DNA of 64,000 bases from CAWAVN01 sp963844315 (GCA_963844315.1 CAWJOC010000001.1:62001-126000), one strand, 5' to 3'. Counted from the stretch's first letter, positions 38,642-48,270 are shown. A program made the numbers and translations. The notes: generated from the letters alone by a model not told the origin.

Positions 38642-41401
38642 CTAGAACTGCAGTATGACTTCGATGAAGTTGGAGTAAAGTTGGTTGGCTTCGATGTCAT
38701 CGTCGCCGCCGAAGGCGATTTCGGGAATGGCCGTGCCGAACAAGTCGTCAAAGCCTTTGCCCGGAATGAGCGATGCGATGCCGCCGATGATGATGAGGTT
38801 GTCGTTCAGGAATGGGCGGTATTCCACGCCCATGCTGAGGTCCACCCCGATTTCCGGATCGATCCGGTCCTGGAAGGTGAAGATTTCCAAGGGTTCGGTG
38901 GTGTCAAACCACATGTAGTTGGCGTTGGTGATGAGTTTGATCTTCGGCGTGACCTCGAAATCCACGCCCGCGTTGACCAGTTGCAGACCAGGGTTCACGA
39001 AGTTCGATTGCCCTTGGATCTTGGAAGAACGCAGGTTGGGAACGATGCTGTTGTTCTGCACCAGGTTCACGCCGAACAATCGGACCGCCTGACGCTGCCA
39101 GTAGCTGAACTCGCCCCCGGCGAAGTTGGGGTTGTCCAAGATGGTGTCGAACCCGCGGGCGGTGTCGTCGAACAAGTCATCATCGCCGGACGCATAGAAG
39201 TACGACGTGCGGAACCGCATCCAGTCGCGGTCGATGGAGAGTTCCAAGGCGAACATCTTGGCGTCGATGTCCTGCTTCTCGTTGGCGATGGGGTTCTTGC
39301 TGTCATCCCCCACCACCCAATAGAACTGGTTGGTGATGTTGATGCGGCCAATGTGCCCGTCCCCGGCGAGGCCGAAGTAATGGGCTTGGACGCGGTGCGG
39401 CTCGAACACCCCCGCCGGATCAGGCCGGACGAGGAAGTTGTTCTCGTCGAACTTGAAGCTGGGGCTGTCGTTGTTGTAGTGGTAGCTGAGCTGCCCGGTG
39501 TATCCCGGAAAGATGAAGTCCTGCCGGAAATAGTTTGCGATGAACACGTTCTGGTGCCGGTCGTCCCAGGTGTTGAGTTGGCTGTTGGTTTCCTTCTCCA
39601 ACTGGTCGAACCACAGGATGTTGAACTGGTCGCGGTTGGAGAATCTGGTCCCGAACAATCGCGCGGCCCGGTTGATGTCGCTGAACACGAACCCGCGAAA
39701 GTCCGAGTTGAAGAACTGCGACCCGACGCGGGCGGACATGAAGTCGAAGTCCGGCCCCAAGTCGGCGAGCTTGGCTTCCACAAAGTATTGTTCCAAGGAG
39801 AAGTCGTAGCGGACGCGGTGCGTTCCCTTTCGCACGTCGGGATTGACCACGGCCAGTTCGTCAAGCTCGAACTGATTTCGGTTGAAGATCGGCTGCAAGC
39901 GGAGTTGCCAGTCCAAGGGCTTAAACGCCGCCGTGACTGCGTGGAACACGTCGAACTGGGCGCTCAGGTAGTTCTGTTGGAGGAAGTTCCTTGGGCGACC
40001 GAAGAATTCTTCCTGGGCGGGATCGAGTGTGCTTTCAAAGGGCGTGGTGCCGATGGGGTTCTTCTGGAAGTTTTGAATGAACCGCTCTTGAATGGTGACG
40101 TTCATAAAGGTGTGCTGCCCAATGATCGGATAGTCGCCCTTCAAAACGTTCTGATTGTACGGATCCCAAATGTGGCCTTTGATGAAGGGATAGTCATCCA
40201 CCCAGGGATGGCCCCTGCCGTAGCGGTCCCATTCGGGATAGCCGATCCGCCAACGGTCTTCCACCGGCACGAAGTGGCTGCTGGTTTGCACATCGCGGGG
40301 TAGGATGCTGGATGGTCCCGAAAACCCGTTGGGCGGTTCGAACTCCGTGAGCAGATAGTCGCCGGTCTCATGGTAAATGGGATCGAACGCGGCCACCTCA
40401 TCCTGCGTGAGGGGATCGCGATACCTGCGGTCCAAAACATCCGGATTGACATCATCAAACGGTCCTGCCGGAAACTGCTCTTGATCGCGCAGCGTTTCCT
40501 CAAGCAAGGCGGTTTGCTGAATTCCCCCGGCGTGATTCTGGTCCAGTTCCCAGAAGCTTCCCACGGCTCCGCGCGGTTCGTCCGGCTGCGCGATGGGCAT
40601 GCCATCGGGCGTGGTCGCCGCCTGGTGCCAGAAGGGCTGCACGGGAATCAGCGTGGTTTTGCTGCCCGTGGTGGGCAGGGTGCGGGTTTCCGAAGGCCGG
40701 ACGAAATCCCCCGGTTGGGGAGCGGCTTCTTGCATTCGATTCGGAAAGGGATTGCTCCGAGCGAACGGATCTTCCCCCGGAAAGGCCGCCGAAGCTGCCG
40801 GTCCCAAGTTTTGCGGAGGAACATTGCCCGCGGGTTGGGGATTCAGAGAACGCGGCGCGGAAAGCTTCGCGTTGAGTTCCGCCGCCAGGAGCCGGGCATT
40901 GCCGCGCACCACGGGGTCGCCGTCGGAGCTGGCAATCTGCCGGACCCGCTCGATCAGCAGCGGATTGTCGGCTAGCACCCGAAACACTTCGAGGGCCGCC
41001 AACCGCACTTGCCGGTCGGAGTCTTTGGAAAGTTCCAAGACCAGGTCGGCATGCTGGTGGGTTGCGTTCTTCGATAACTCCTGAGCCAGCTCTTTGCGGA
41101 CGAGGGCGTCGGGGTGACGCAGCTTCCATCCGACCTGGATGTCTTCGGAGCGCAGGCCCAGTTCTTCGAGCGCGGTTTTGGCCGCTTGAGCTTTTTGAGG
41201 ATCGACATCGTGCAACTGCGAGAGCAATTGCATGATCTGGGCCTTAACCTCCTCGGCGGTTTGCTGGCCGAATGCCATTGGGGACGATGTTCCCCAAGCA
41301 ATGGCCAAGGCCAAGGCCCAACCCAATATCACAGCGAATCGGGCTGGCTTTCGATGTTTTGGGGGTGAGTAATGTGATGCCCAGTTGGCTCTGCGCACCA
41401 C
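38642..41401 (-). CDS. HEAT-repeat plus outer-membrane beta-barrel protein
   Basis: About 919 aa. After a signal segment (FAVILGWALALAIAWG...SSPMAFGQQ) comes a helical HEAT-like region (about 50-180; RHPDALVRKELAQELSK, DSDRQVRLAALEVFRVLA, DGDPVVRGNARLLAAEL). A Pro-rich linker follows, then a long C-terminal part with alternating aromatic beta strands (YFVEAKLADLGPDFDF, FRTSYFYASGDDDLF) that ends VILQF, a classic outer-membrane C-terminal aromatic. This suggests a porin-like barrel with a periplasmic protein-binding domain. No ATG precedes the signal; GTG 41401 or 41398 is the likely start. Substrate unknown. Confidence 0.65.
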   Translation of the reverse strand: MVRRANWASHYSPPKHRKPARFAVILGWALALAIAWGTSSPMAFGQQTAEEVKAQIMQLLSQLHDVDPQKAQAAKTALEELGLRSEDIQVGWKLRHPDALVRKELAQELSKNATHQHADLVLELSKDSDRQVRLAALEVFRVLADNPLLIERVRQIASSDGDPVVRGNARLLAAELNAKLSAPRSLNPQPAGNVPPQNLGPAASAAFPGEDPFARSNPFPNRMQEAAPQPGDFVRPSETRTLPTTGSKTTLIPVQPFWHQAATTPDGMPIAQPDEPRGAVGSFWELDQNHAGGIQQTALLEETLRDQEQFPAGPFDDVNPDVLDRRYRDPLTQDEVAAFDPIYHETGDYLLTEFEPPNGFSGPSSILPRDVQTSSHFVPVEDRWRIGYPEWDRYGRGHPWVDDYPFIKGHIWDPYNQNVLKGDYPIIGQHTFMNVTIQERFIQNFQKNPIGTTPFESTLDPAQEEFFGRPRNFLQQNYLSAQFDVFHAVTAAFKPLDWQLRLQPIFNRNQFELDELAVVNPDVRKGTHRVRYDFSLEQYFVEAKLADLGPDFDFMSARVGSQFFNSDFRGFVFSDINRAARLFGTRFSNRDQFNILWFDQLEKETNSQLNTWDDRHQNVFIANYFRQDFIFPGYTGQLSYHYNNDSPSFKFDENNFLVRPDPAGVFEPHRVQAHYFGLAGDGHIGRINITNQFYWVVGDDSKNPIANEKQDIDAKMFALELSIDRDWMRFRTSYFYASGDDDLFDDTARGFDTILDNPNFAGGEFSYWQRQAVRLFGVNLVQNNSIVPNLRSSKIQGQSNFVNPGLQLVNAGVDFEVTPKIKLITNANYMWFDTTEPLEIFTFQDRIDPEIGVDLSMGVEYRPFLNDNLIIIGGIASLIPGKGFDDLFGTAIPEIAFGGDDDIEANQLYSNFIEVILQF

Positions 41402-42090
41402 CCGAGGATTTTTGCGCAGGCCCGAAGGCTGCGCCAGGGGGATTTTTTCCACGGCTGATTTCCCGCATATTGCCCGCACGCACAGGAAGGGTTCGCCGCG
41501 CTTTGGGTGCTTTGGCAGCACTTGACAGTCGAGGCAACACGCCGTTGCGTTGGAACGAGTGTAGAGATGGAAAATTCAGAGAGAGGTGGAGAGCGGCGGG
41601 AGAATTAGCGGGAGTTCCAAATCCTTGCAAGCCCAAAAACCCAATTCTCGGAAAATTCCTCAAGAAAAATCCGGAAGATAAATAGCCAGGGAATTGTGGG
41701 AAAGGTTTTTTCCCGTTTTCTACTCTTCATCCGCCAGAACGTTTTCAGTTTTCGGTGAAGGAATGGGCCGCAGCATTTTCACAGACGACTTCTTCTTACA
41801 GCCTCTCTCCGGAATTTTCCCCAAAGTGGTGACTTTCCCGGAAATGGATTGCACTGAACATTCCGATTGTTCCGATTGTAAGGATTAGATCGAGTTGCGG
41901 GCTGCGATTCCATGGAGTCGCGATACCTGGAATTCCTCCGAAAACCAAATCCTTCTCGGTGAGTCCGGCGTTGGGAGAGCACGGCGGACGGCACAAGGCG
42001 GAAGCGCGTCTCGGCGGATCTTGATTCATTGTCAACCGTCCCCCGGTTGCAGACAAAAGTTCGGACTCCATTCTTTTGGGAGTATGATCC
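41402..42090. other. Divergent intergenic region, about 690 bp
   Basis: This lies between the HEAT/barrel gene (minus) and the metalloprotease gene (plus), so both promoters and the leader regions lie here. No reading frame is convincing. A small direct repeat TTCCGATTG at 41861-41869 and 41870-41878 is visible. Nothing else is recognised. Confidence 0.4.
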
Positions 42091-45000
42091 GTGAGTTGGT
42101 TGAAACGAAAACTGGATGTGTTGGGCAACCGGAAGGACGCCGAGCGGCGGATGCCGCGCCAGGTATCCCTCTCCCAAGTGGAGCAGTTGGAAGCGAGGCT
42201 GTGCCTGGGCAGTATGAACTCCCCCGACTTGGGCGACTGGACTCCTGAAGATCCCAATGAGTCGATCCTGGAATCTTCCGAGGTCGCGATCGATCTGTCC
42301 CTGGAAGAGACGACGCAAGTTGAACCCGATCCGGGAATGTCCGCGCCCGCCCAGGACTCCGAAACAAACAGCACTCCGGACGCGTATCACCTCTCAGGGT
42401 CGGAAGAGTACACCACCAACATCACAATGGGCTTGGGCCTCGAAGCCAGCCAGACCCAGATCGATTGGAGCCAGGAAGAACCAGAGGTGGATGAGGGCAC
42501 GACTTTGCCCGCCACCGGATCGGATGAAACAGAAACCGAAGACAATCCCGAAAGCATGGGCGTGGTGCAGAACACCGGCGCGGGATCTTCGGGCGAAGGC
42601 GGCGACGATAGCCAAACCGATGTCGGCACCTCAGGCAGCCTGACCAACGAGACCTTCGCGCAAGCCAACGCCGAAGGATTTGGCGAAACGCAAGGCGTGT
42701 ATTTGCCGCCCTGGTGGCAAGGTCTCCAGGAGCCGGTGACGGTCCGGTATGACTTCCGCAACGCCGGCGAACATCAAAACATGATCACCGAGGAACAAAA
42801 AGCCTTGGCGGTCACGGCGCTTGATAACTGGTCGCGGGCCACCGGCGGGATTCTGCAATTCGTGCAAGACACTGAAGCGGCCGACTATGAAATCATGAAT
42901 ATCGGCACGGGCAATCTGGCCGCCTACGGATACGATTCCGGCTCTGGCGGCAAATTGGGTCTGGGCGGCGGTGCGGTCTCCCGCGATGCCGAAGGCGACA
43001 TCATCGTCGCCGGAACCGCCTGGCTGGATTCCAGCGAAAACTGGGACCACGCCATTGGCAACGGCAACCCCGACGGCACGGTGGACTTCTTCACGACGGT
43101 CGGCCACGAAACGGGCCACGTCCTGGGATTTAACGACTCCGCCGTCTTCACCCAACGCCAAGACATTATGCTGGGCTTTTACGACGGCGAGCGGGATGCT
43201 TCGTCCTTCGATTATGCCGTGCAAAGCGGGACGATGTATCACCGGCATTATCAGCCAGGCTCCCGAAGATGCTGAATACACCATGCGGCCCTTGCAGATG
43301 GCCCAACTGACTCCCCCGAAGTGACGCTGCTTTTGCAACGGGCTTCGGCGGCGACGGCCAGTGATGATGCCGTGATTGCCATCGTGGACCGGGGCGGCAC
43401 GATTCTGGGCGTGCACGTCGAAGCTGGCGTGATCCGAAACATTGACGATCCCACCAACACCGCGATTGCCGTTGGATATGGAGCCTCCGGGAACGGCAAC
43501 GGCATCATCGACACCGACGCCGAACGCCGTGCTTTGGCCTTCTTCGCGGAAGGCGCCGTGGCCAAAGCCCGCACCGCCGCATTCTTCTCCAACGGCGATC
43601 CGACCAACATTGATGAGAATAGCCCGAATGGGACTTTGGCCCCGCTGACTTCGCGGCTGGTCAGGTTCATCAGCCAGACCACCATCACGCAGCGCGAAGT
43701 GGAAGCCATTTCCTCGCTCGATGCCCCGGAGACGCTTCGCGGTCCCGGCTTTGTCGCACCCATCGGGTTGGGCGGGCACTTTCCGCCGGAAGTCCGCCAC
43801 ACGCCGCCGGTGGACTTGTTCGCCATCGAGCACACCAACCGCGACCGCATCCCCGGCGATGCCACGGCCTTGGTTGCCAATGACGATTTGTTCGACAGTT
43901 TCAATCCTGCCTTCGTGGCCCCGTTCACGCCGATGGTCAACATTCGCACGGTAGGCGGACGCCCAGTCAACTCGAACCAAGATCCCGGCGATCCGCCGGC
44001 GGCGGGAGACATTCTGCGGTTTAACATTCCGTTCGAGAACGTCGATCCCACCAAGGTCGATGCTCTCCGGGAGCCGTTGTCCTTCGGCGAAATCTCCGGG
44101 CTTGATCCCAACGCCCGTTCGCGGGGCATCGCCACCTTGCCGGGCGGCATTCCAATCTTCCGCGACACCAACGGCGACTTGCTTGGCGATACTCTGATCG
44201 GCGGCATCGGGGTGTTCTTCCCCGGACGCGACGGCTTCGCCACCTTCGAGCAAAGTTACAAGCCCGGCATCTCGCAAGCTGAGTTCGAGCGCACCAACGC
44301 CCCCAAAGTTTTGGAAGCCGAGTTCATGGCGTTAATTGCCGTGGGCGGAAGCGAGGGCGCTGCACGTCAGGGGATTCCCTTGGCCAACGCGGATCTTTTT
44401 GCCGGAACCCCCCTCCAAATCAGTCAAGACCTTGACCTGCCCTTTGGCCGATTGGATCTCGTGGGGATTTCCCTGCAAGTCGTGGGGCCGATTGCCGGTC
44501 GCCAGGGCGTCGGTGAAGTCATCTTGCGAGGTTTAGCCCTTGGCACGGGACCGGTCAGCGGCGGACAGGTTTACGCCCCGATCGATAGCGCGGGCAATCC
44601 CATCGGAGGCCGCGAGGTTCCCTTCGGTTACATTGTCCCGCCGCGCGACGGCATCGGCATCACGGCGGCTCAGGTTGAGCAAATTATTCGAAACGGTGTC
44701 GGCGGAGCGGGCCTGGTGCGGGCCGCGATTCGCTTGCCGGTCTCCAGCCGCACGCGGATGGTCCTGGCGGTGACCGACGTGCAAGGCAACGTCGTGGGTC
44801 TCTTCCGCATGCAGGATGCCACGATCTTCTCGATCGACGTGGCTGTCGCCAAAGCCCGGAACGTGGCCTATTACGCCAACGCGGCGGAACTCAATCCCTT
44901 GGATCAACTGCCCACCGTGCCCGCGGGAACGGCATTGACCAACCGGACGTTCCGCTTCCTTGCGGAGCCGCGGTTCCCCTCGGGCGTGGATGGCGACCCG

Positions 45001-45426
45001 GCGGGTCCGTTCTCCACGTTGAACAATCCGTTCATTGATCCCTTCACGGCGGCGAACCTGGGCACGCCGCAAGCCGATACCGCCTATCTCGACACCGTAC
45101 TGGGCCGGAATGCCTTCAATCCCACTTCGCCGATTGGCCGCGATGGACTGCCCGGCGGCATCAACCGGAACTTCCTCGATCCCAACAACCTCAACAACCA
45201 GAACGGCATCGTGTTCTTCCCCGGAAGCACGCCGCTCTATGTGAATGGGGTGCTCGTGGGCGGCTTCGGGGTCTCTGGCGACGGGGTCGATCAGGACGAT
45301 GTGGTGACATTCATCGGTGCCCAGGGCTTCCTGCCGAACCAAAACGGCGTGCTCAGGTCCGATCAGGTCGGCTTCCGCGATGTGCGGTTGCCGTACCAGA
45401 AGTTCCTGCGGAATCCCTTCGGTTAA
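42091..45426 (+). CDS. Large secreted protein: LEPR-like N-terminus, zinc metalloprotease, two HbpS/GlcG-like domains
   Basis: 1,112 aa if read as one. The N-terminus has the sorting motif VEQLEARLCLGS, akin to LEPR-type planctomycete exports, then an acidic Ser/Thr/Glu linker. A matrixin-like protease follows with VGHETGHVLGF (HExxHxxGF) near residue 340. Then come two haem-binding-like HbpS/GlcG units: AVIAIVDRGGTILGVHVEAG...AKARTAAFFS, and later VLAVTDVQGNVVGLFRMQDAT...AKARNVAYYA. The 42091 and 43321 readings share one frame. Between about 43243 and 43315 the coding sense is in a second frame (GIISQAPEDAEYTMRPLQMAQLTPP). One extra C near 43243 and one missing C in the run at 43313-43317 explain this. 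Otherwise a stop at 43275 would separate two genes. Confidence 0.72.
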
Positions 45427-45427
45427 C

Positions 45428-45576
45428 AGTAGGCGGTAGGCAGTAGGCAGAGAAAACAGAAAGCCCCGGCATTCGCGAAACTCGCGAACGCCGGGGTTTT
45501 CCATTGGTCATTGGACATTTCTTCCGTTCTGGTCTTTCACCGCCTACCGCATACTGCATACTGCCTACTGCATACT
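45428..45576. repeat. Inverted degenerate heptamer arrays flanking a terminator
   Basis: 45428-45448 reads AGTAGGC, GGTAGGC, AGTAGGC. 45542-45576 reads GCCTACC, GCATACT, GCATACT, GCCTACT, GCATACT, the inverse orientation. Between them lies the terminator 45461-45500. The right array overlaps the 3' end of the yfcE gene. Confidence 0.75.
45461..45500. terminator. Bidirectional rho-independent terminator
   Basis: AAGCCCCGGC with GTTCGCGAG-type inner pairing and GCCGGGGTTTT. The stem AAGCCCCGGCATTCGCGA / TCGCGAACGCCGGGGTTTT is nearly perfect and is followed by T4. On the minus strand it is preceded by A-rich sequence. It separates the convergent metalloprotease and yfcE genes. Confidence 0.88.
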
Positions 45577-46092
45577 GATGACCGGCGCGGGCGGCATTTC
45601 TGGCAACGGGACCAGTTTGGCGTGGAGTGGCTGCGTGTCCAAAAGCGCGATCATGGGTTTGCGGTAGGTCCAGCCGCTGGTCTCGCCAGGGTTGATGAAC
45701 AGTCGGCCCGCCGCATCTTTGTCGATGGCGGGCTTGTGCGAATGGGCGGCGATGATGACGTCGGCTCCTTCGGTCAAACCCCGGACCTGTTCCATCGCGT
45801 GGGCGAGCAGGATCTTCACGCCATCGGGCGTTTGGAACCCGCAAGGCGGCTCGGCGATCTGGCCGATGATCCGCATCCCGCCTTCGAGCGCGATCTTGTT
45901 GGCATCGTTGTCGCCGAAACACGCCAGCACCTTGCACCGGAGTTTGCGCAAAGGCGGAATCACAATCGGCGAGCAAAAATCCCCCGCGAACACCACCAGG
46001 TCGCAGCCCGCCTGATTGAAGGCATTCACGGCATGCCGGACGTGGTCCACGTGATCGTGGGCATCGGCAAAAATCCCAATCCGCATGGGCAT
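45565..46092 (-). CDS. yfcE: YfcE/MJ0936-type metallophosphodiesterase
   Basis: 175 aa. Calcineurin-like phosphodiesterase with the family's motifs: GIFADAHDHVDH, VVFAGDFCSP, CFGDNDANKIAL, LLAHAMEQV and IIAAHSHKPAI, then LFINPGETSGW. The motif 1 Asp-x-His, Asp, Asn and His metal ligands are all present. E. coli YfcE hydrolyses phosphodiesters in vitro; the in vivo substrate is unknown. Two starts are possible, ATG 46092 and ATG 46086 (MRIGIF); the latter fits the family start better. The 3' end overlaps a heptamer array. Confidence 0.85.
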   Translation of the reverse strand: MPMRIGIFADAHDHVDHVRHAVNAFNQAGCDLVVFAGDFCSPIVIPPLRKLRCKVLACFGDNDANKIALEGGMRIIGQIAEPPCGFQTPDGVKILLAHAMEQVRGLTEGADVIIAAHSHKPAIDKDAAGRLFINPGETSGWTYRKPMIALLDTQPLHAKLVPLPEMPPAPVISMQ

Positions 46093-46094
46093 CC

Positions 46095-46166
46095 TTTAGG
46101 CTGTAGAGTGTAGGCTTTAGGCTGTAGGAAGAGGCGTTTACAGCCTACCGTCTCAAGTCCATAGCC
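46095..46166. repeat. Inverted degenerate heptamer array upstream of yfcE
   Basis: 46095-46129 reads TTTAGGC, TGTAGAG, TGTAGGC, TTTAGGC, TGTAGGA. 46139-46166 holds TACAGCC, TACCGTC, TCAAGTC, CATAGCC, a degenerate inverse. It lies in the 151-bp divergent gap between yfcE and the LOR/SDH gene. Confidence 0.75.
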
Positions 46167-46243
46167 TGCAAGATGCCGACGGCTTAGAATTCGTCATACG
46201 CTTTGCGAGGGAAATTATCATCCGCCATTGAAGGGAGGCCCCG

Positions 46244-47500
46244 ATGGGCGATGCCGAAAAGAAAACTGCCGAGTTTCCGTTTCATGAAGAAGTCGAACTG
46301 GCCGGGCACATTATCGACAGCCTGTTGCTTCCCAAGGTGCTCGATCAGATCATCGGGATGGGCGGCTCGTTCGATTTGCTGGATGTGCAGATTGGCAAAG
46401 GGCGGACCGATCCGAGTTATGCGCGGGTCTTGGTCTCCGCACCCACGGCGGAACTCTTGGAAGACATCCTCGACGCCATCGCCGACCACGGGGCGACTTC
46501 GGTCGATCCCCAGGATTGCCTCCTGGAGCCGGCGGACATCAAGGGCACGTTTCCCGAACGCTTTTACGCCACCACCAACCAGGACACCGAAATCCGCATC
46601 GACGGAGATTGGATCACGGTCCAAAAGCAGGAAATGGACTGCGGCGTCCGCGTGAACTTGAAAGACAAATCCGCGGAGTGCGTGCCGATGTCCGATGTTG
46701 AAGTGGGCGATCTGATTGTGATTGGCCGACCAGGAACGCGCGTCAAACCCATCGACCGCGACCGCGCCCACGGCTCGCACGATGCCTTCAGCTTCATGAA
46801 CAGCACCGTCTCCAGCGAAAAGCCCAAGGGCGTCACCGTCCGCGAAATCGCCGCCGCCATGCGAAAGGCCAAGCTGGGCGATGGCAAAATCCTGCTGGTC
46901 GCCGGTCCCGCCGTCGTCCACACCGGCAGCCGCGAACATTTCAGTTGGCTGGTGAAAAACGGCTACGTCAACGTGCTGTTCGCGGGCAACGCCCTGGCGA
47001 CGCACGACATCGAGCAATCGTTTTTCGATACGAGCCTTGGCATCTCCATGTCGCACGGCGGCTCGATCGAGGAAGGCCACGAGCACCACCTGAGATCCAT
47101 CAACCGCATCCGCCGGTTGGGCAGCATCCAAAACGCCGTGGATCAGGGCCTCTTGAAATCCGGCATCATGTATGAGTGCATCCAGCAAAAAATCCCCTTC
47201 CTGCTCGCAGGTAGCATCCGCGACGATGGCCCATTGCCTGATGTGGTCACGGATGTCATCGAAGCCCAACGCAAAATGCGGGACTTAAGCCAAGGCGTGA
47301 CCTTCGCCCTGATGATCGCCACCACGCTGCATTCCATCGCCGTGGGGAACCTACTTCCCGCCCGCGTAAAAGTCGTCTGCGTGGACATCAACCCCGCCAC
47401 CGTAACAAAACTCGCCGACCGCGGCACCTTCCAAACCGTGGGCCTGGTCACCGACGTGGAACCGTTTCTAAGAGTGCTGGTGGATGAATTAAGAACATAA
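46244..47500 (+). CDS. LOR/SDH-domain enzyme (TIGR00300-type, ornithine cyclodeaminase-like)
   Basis: 418 aa. It matches the LOR/SDH conserved-region family that includes archaeal ornithine cyclodeaminases and the C-terminal half of cyanobacterial arginine dihydrolase/ornithine cyclodeaminase AgrE. The N-terminal half has ELAGHIIDSLLLPKVLDQI and LDVQIGKGRTDPSYARVLV. The C-terminal half holds a Rossmann-like NAD site (ILLVAGPAVVHTGSREHFSWL) and SMSHGGSIEEGHEHHLRSIN, then ALMIATTLHSIAVGNLLPARV. Stand-alone, with no arginine-dihydrolase domain. The likely reaction is ornithine to proline plus ammonia; this is inferred from the family. Confidence 0.8.
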   Translation: MGDAEKKTAEFPFHEEVELAGHIIDSLLLPKVLDQIIGMGGSFDLLDVQIGKGRTDPSYARVLVSAPTAELLEDILDAIADHGATSVDPQDCLLEPADIKGTFPERFYATTNQDTEIRIDGDWITVQKQEMDCGVRVNLKDKSAECVPMSDVEVGDLIVIGRPGTRVKPIDRDRAHGSHDAFSFMNSTVSSEKPKGVTVREIAAAMRKAKLGDGKILLVAGPAVVHTGSREHFSWLVKNGYVNVLFAGNALATHDIEQSFFDTSLGISMSHGGSIEEGHEHHLRSINRIRRLGSIQNAVDQGLLKSGIMYECIQQKIPFLLAGSIRDDGPLPDVVTDVIEAQRKMRDLSQGVTFALMIATTLHSIAVGNLLPARVKVVCVDINPATVTKLADRGTFQTVGLVTDVEPFLRVLVDELRT

Positions 47501-47622
47501 AAAACAATCCGAACGTAAGCCGGAGTCAGCAAAAGCTAATCGGCCAGAAATTGCACACATGTTCCCGTGTGGTAATTTGTGCCATTTCGGCAGTTTTGAG
47601 GTCTAATGTGGGGAACAATGAA

Positions 47623-47907
47623 ATGAAAAAGCGCGTAGTGAGCTTCCTGCTCGAAAAGAGAGGATTTGTCTTGATTCGCAAGAGAGGAAGGATTCATCTG
47701 GATGGCGAACAGTTCGATGAAAACCAACAGATCTGGTTGGAAGAAAATCCGACGCTCGCTGAAGTTTATTTGACGGTTCCTTACTTTTCCCAGGAAGAAG
47801 CGGCGCAACAGTATGACGAACATGAATTGGACTGGAGTAACAAGGCCGAAGAGTATTATCGTTCACAACATCCAAACTCGAACTTCATTTTCAAATATGA
47901 GGAATAG
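47623..47907 (+). CDS. Hypothetical small protein, first of an overlapping pair
   Basis: 94 aa. Unrecognised. Basic N-terminus MKKRVVSFLLEKRGFVLIRKRGRIHLDG, acidic C-terminus with SNKAEEYYRSQHPNS. An upstream extension to 47551 is possible, but ATG 47623 after GTGGGGAACAATGAA looks better. The stop TAG shares its last base with the GTG of the next gene (47907), so the two are translationally coupled. Composition is more A+T-rich than neighbouring enzymes. Confidence 0.5.
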   Translation: MKKRVVSFLLEKRGFVLIRKRGRIHLDGEQFDENQQIWLEENPTLAEVYLTVPYFSQEEAAQQYDEHELDWSNKAEEYYRSQHPNSNFIFKYEE

Positions 47908-48254
47908 TGACCACTGTGGACGCGAAATGCTACGAATCTCTCCGGGACCGTTTTCGCCAGGTGTTCGAGGCGGCTTGGGATCGGGAAGAACTCGAGAATT
48001 ACGACGAGCTCCGCGAAAAGTTCGCATTTCACATGGCGGACGTGGCCCAGAACTTCGCGGAGATGGCCCAGGTTTATGGAGATCCCAAGTCGTGCGATGT
48101 GCCTTGCGTCCAATAGCGAACCGAGTTTTTCTTCAACCATGCCGTGCCGCATTTAATGGCGGCGGCTCAAATCTATGGCGAGATTCCTCAAATCTTCGAG
48201 GAACAAGAAGGCGTCCACGATTGGGAAAGCTTCACCGACAACGAAGTGACGTGA
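47907..48254 (+). pseudogene. Hypothetical protein with internal duplicated motif, interrupted by an in-frame TAG
   Basis: GTG 47907 overlaps the preceding stop. The reading frame gives 69 aa to a TAG at 48114-48116, then continues in the same frame for 45 codons to TGA 48252-48254. The two halves carry related motifs: HMADVAQNFAEMAQVYGDP before the stop, and NHAVPHLMAAAQIYGEIP after it. A continuous protein of about 115 aa with a tandem motif was therefore probably present. The TAG may be a consensus error, a real nonsense mutation, or a masked pair of indels. No family is recognised. Confidence 0.5.
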
Positions 48255-48270
48255 TCTTCAGAGATCATCA

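Noticed and set aside
38477..40303. 608-codon open frame on the plus strand opposite the HEAT/barrel gene
   Set aside because: It mirrors the codon pattern of the minus-strand gene, lacks any recognisable domain, and the minus-strand product has a signal, repeats and a proper outer-membrane C-terminus.
42631..44277. 548-codon open frame on the minus strand opposite the metalloprotease gene
   Set aside because: It is a codon-bias shadow of the strand carrying the HExxH protease and HbpS-like motifs; no family features.
45428..46166. CRISPR-like array
   Set aside because: Repeats are seven bases long, degenerate and contiguous, with no spacers of unique sequence and no cas genes.
48114..48116. 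TAG read as pyrrolysine or another recoded amino acid
   Set aside because: No evidence of Pyl genes or of a stimulating structure; other genes in the window use TAG as a normal stop.
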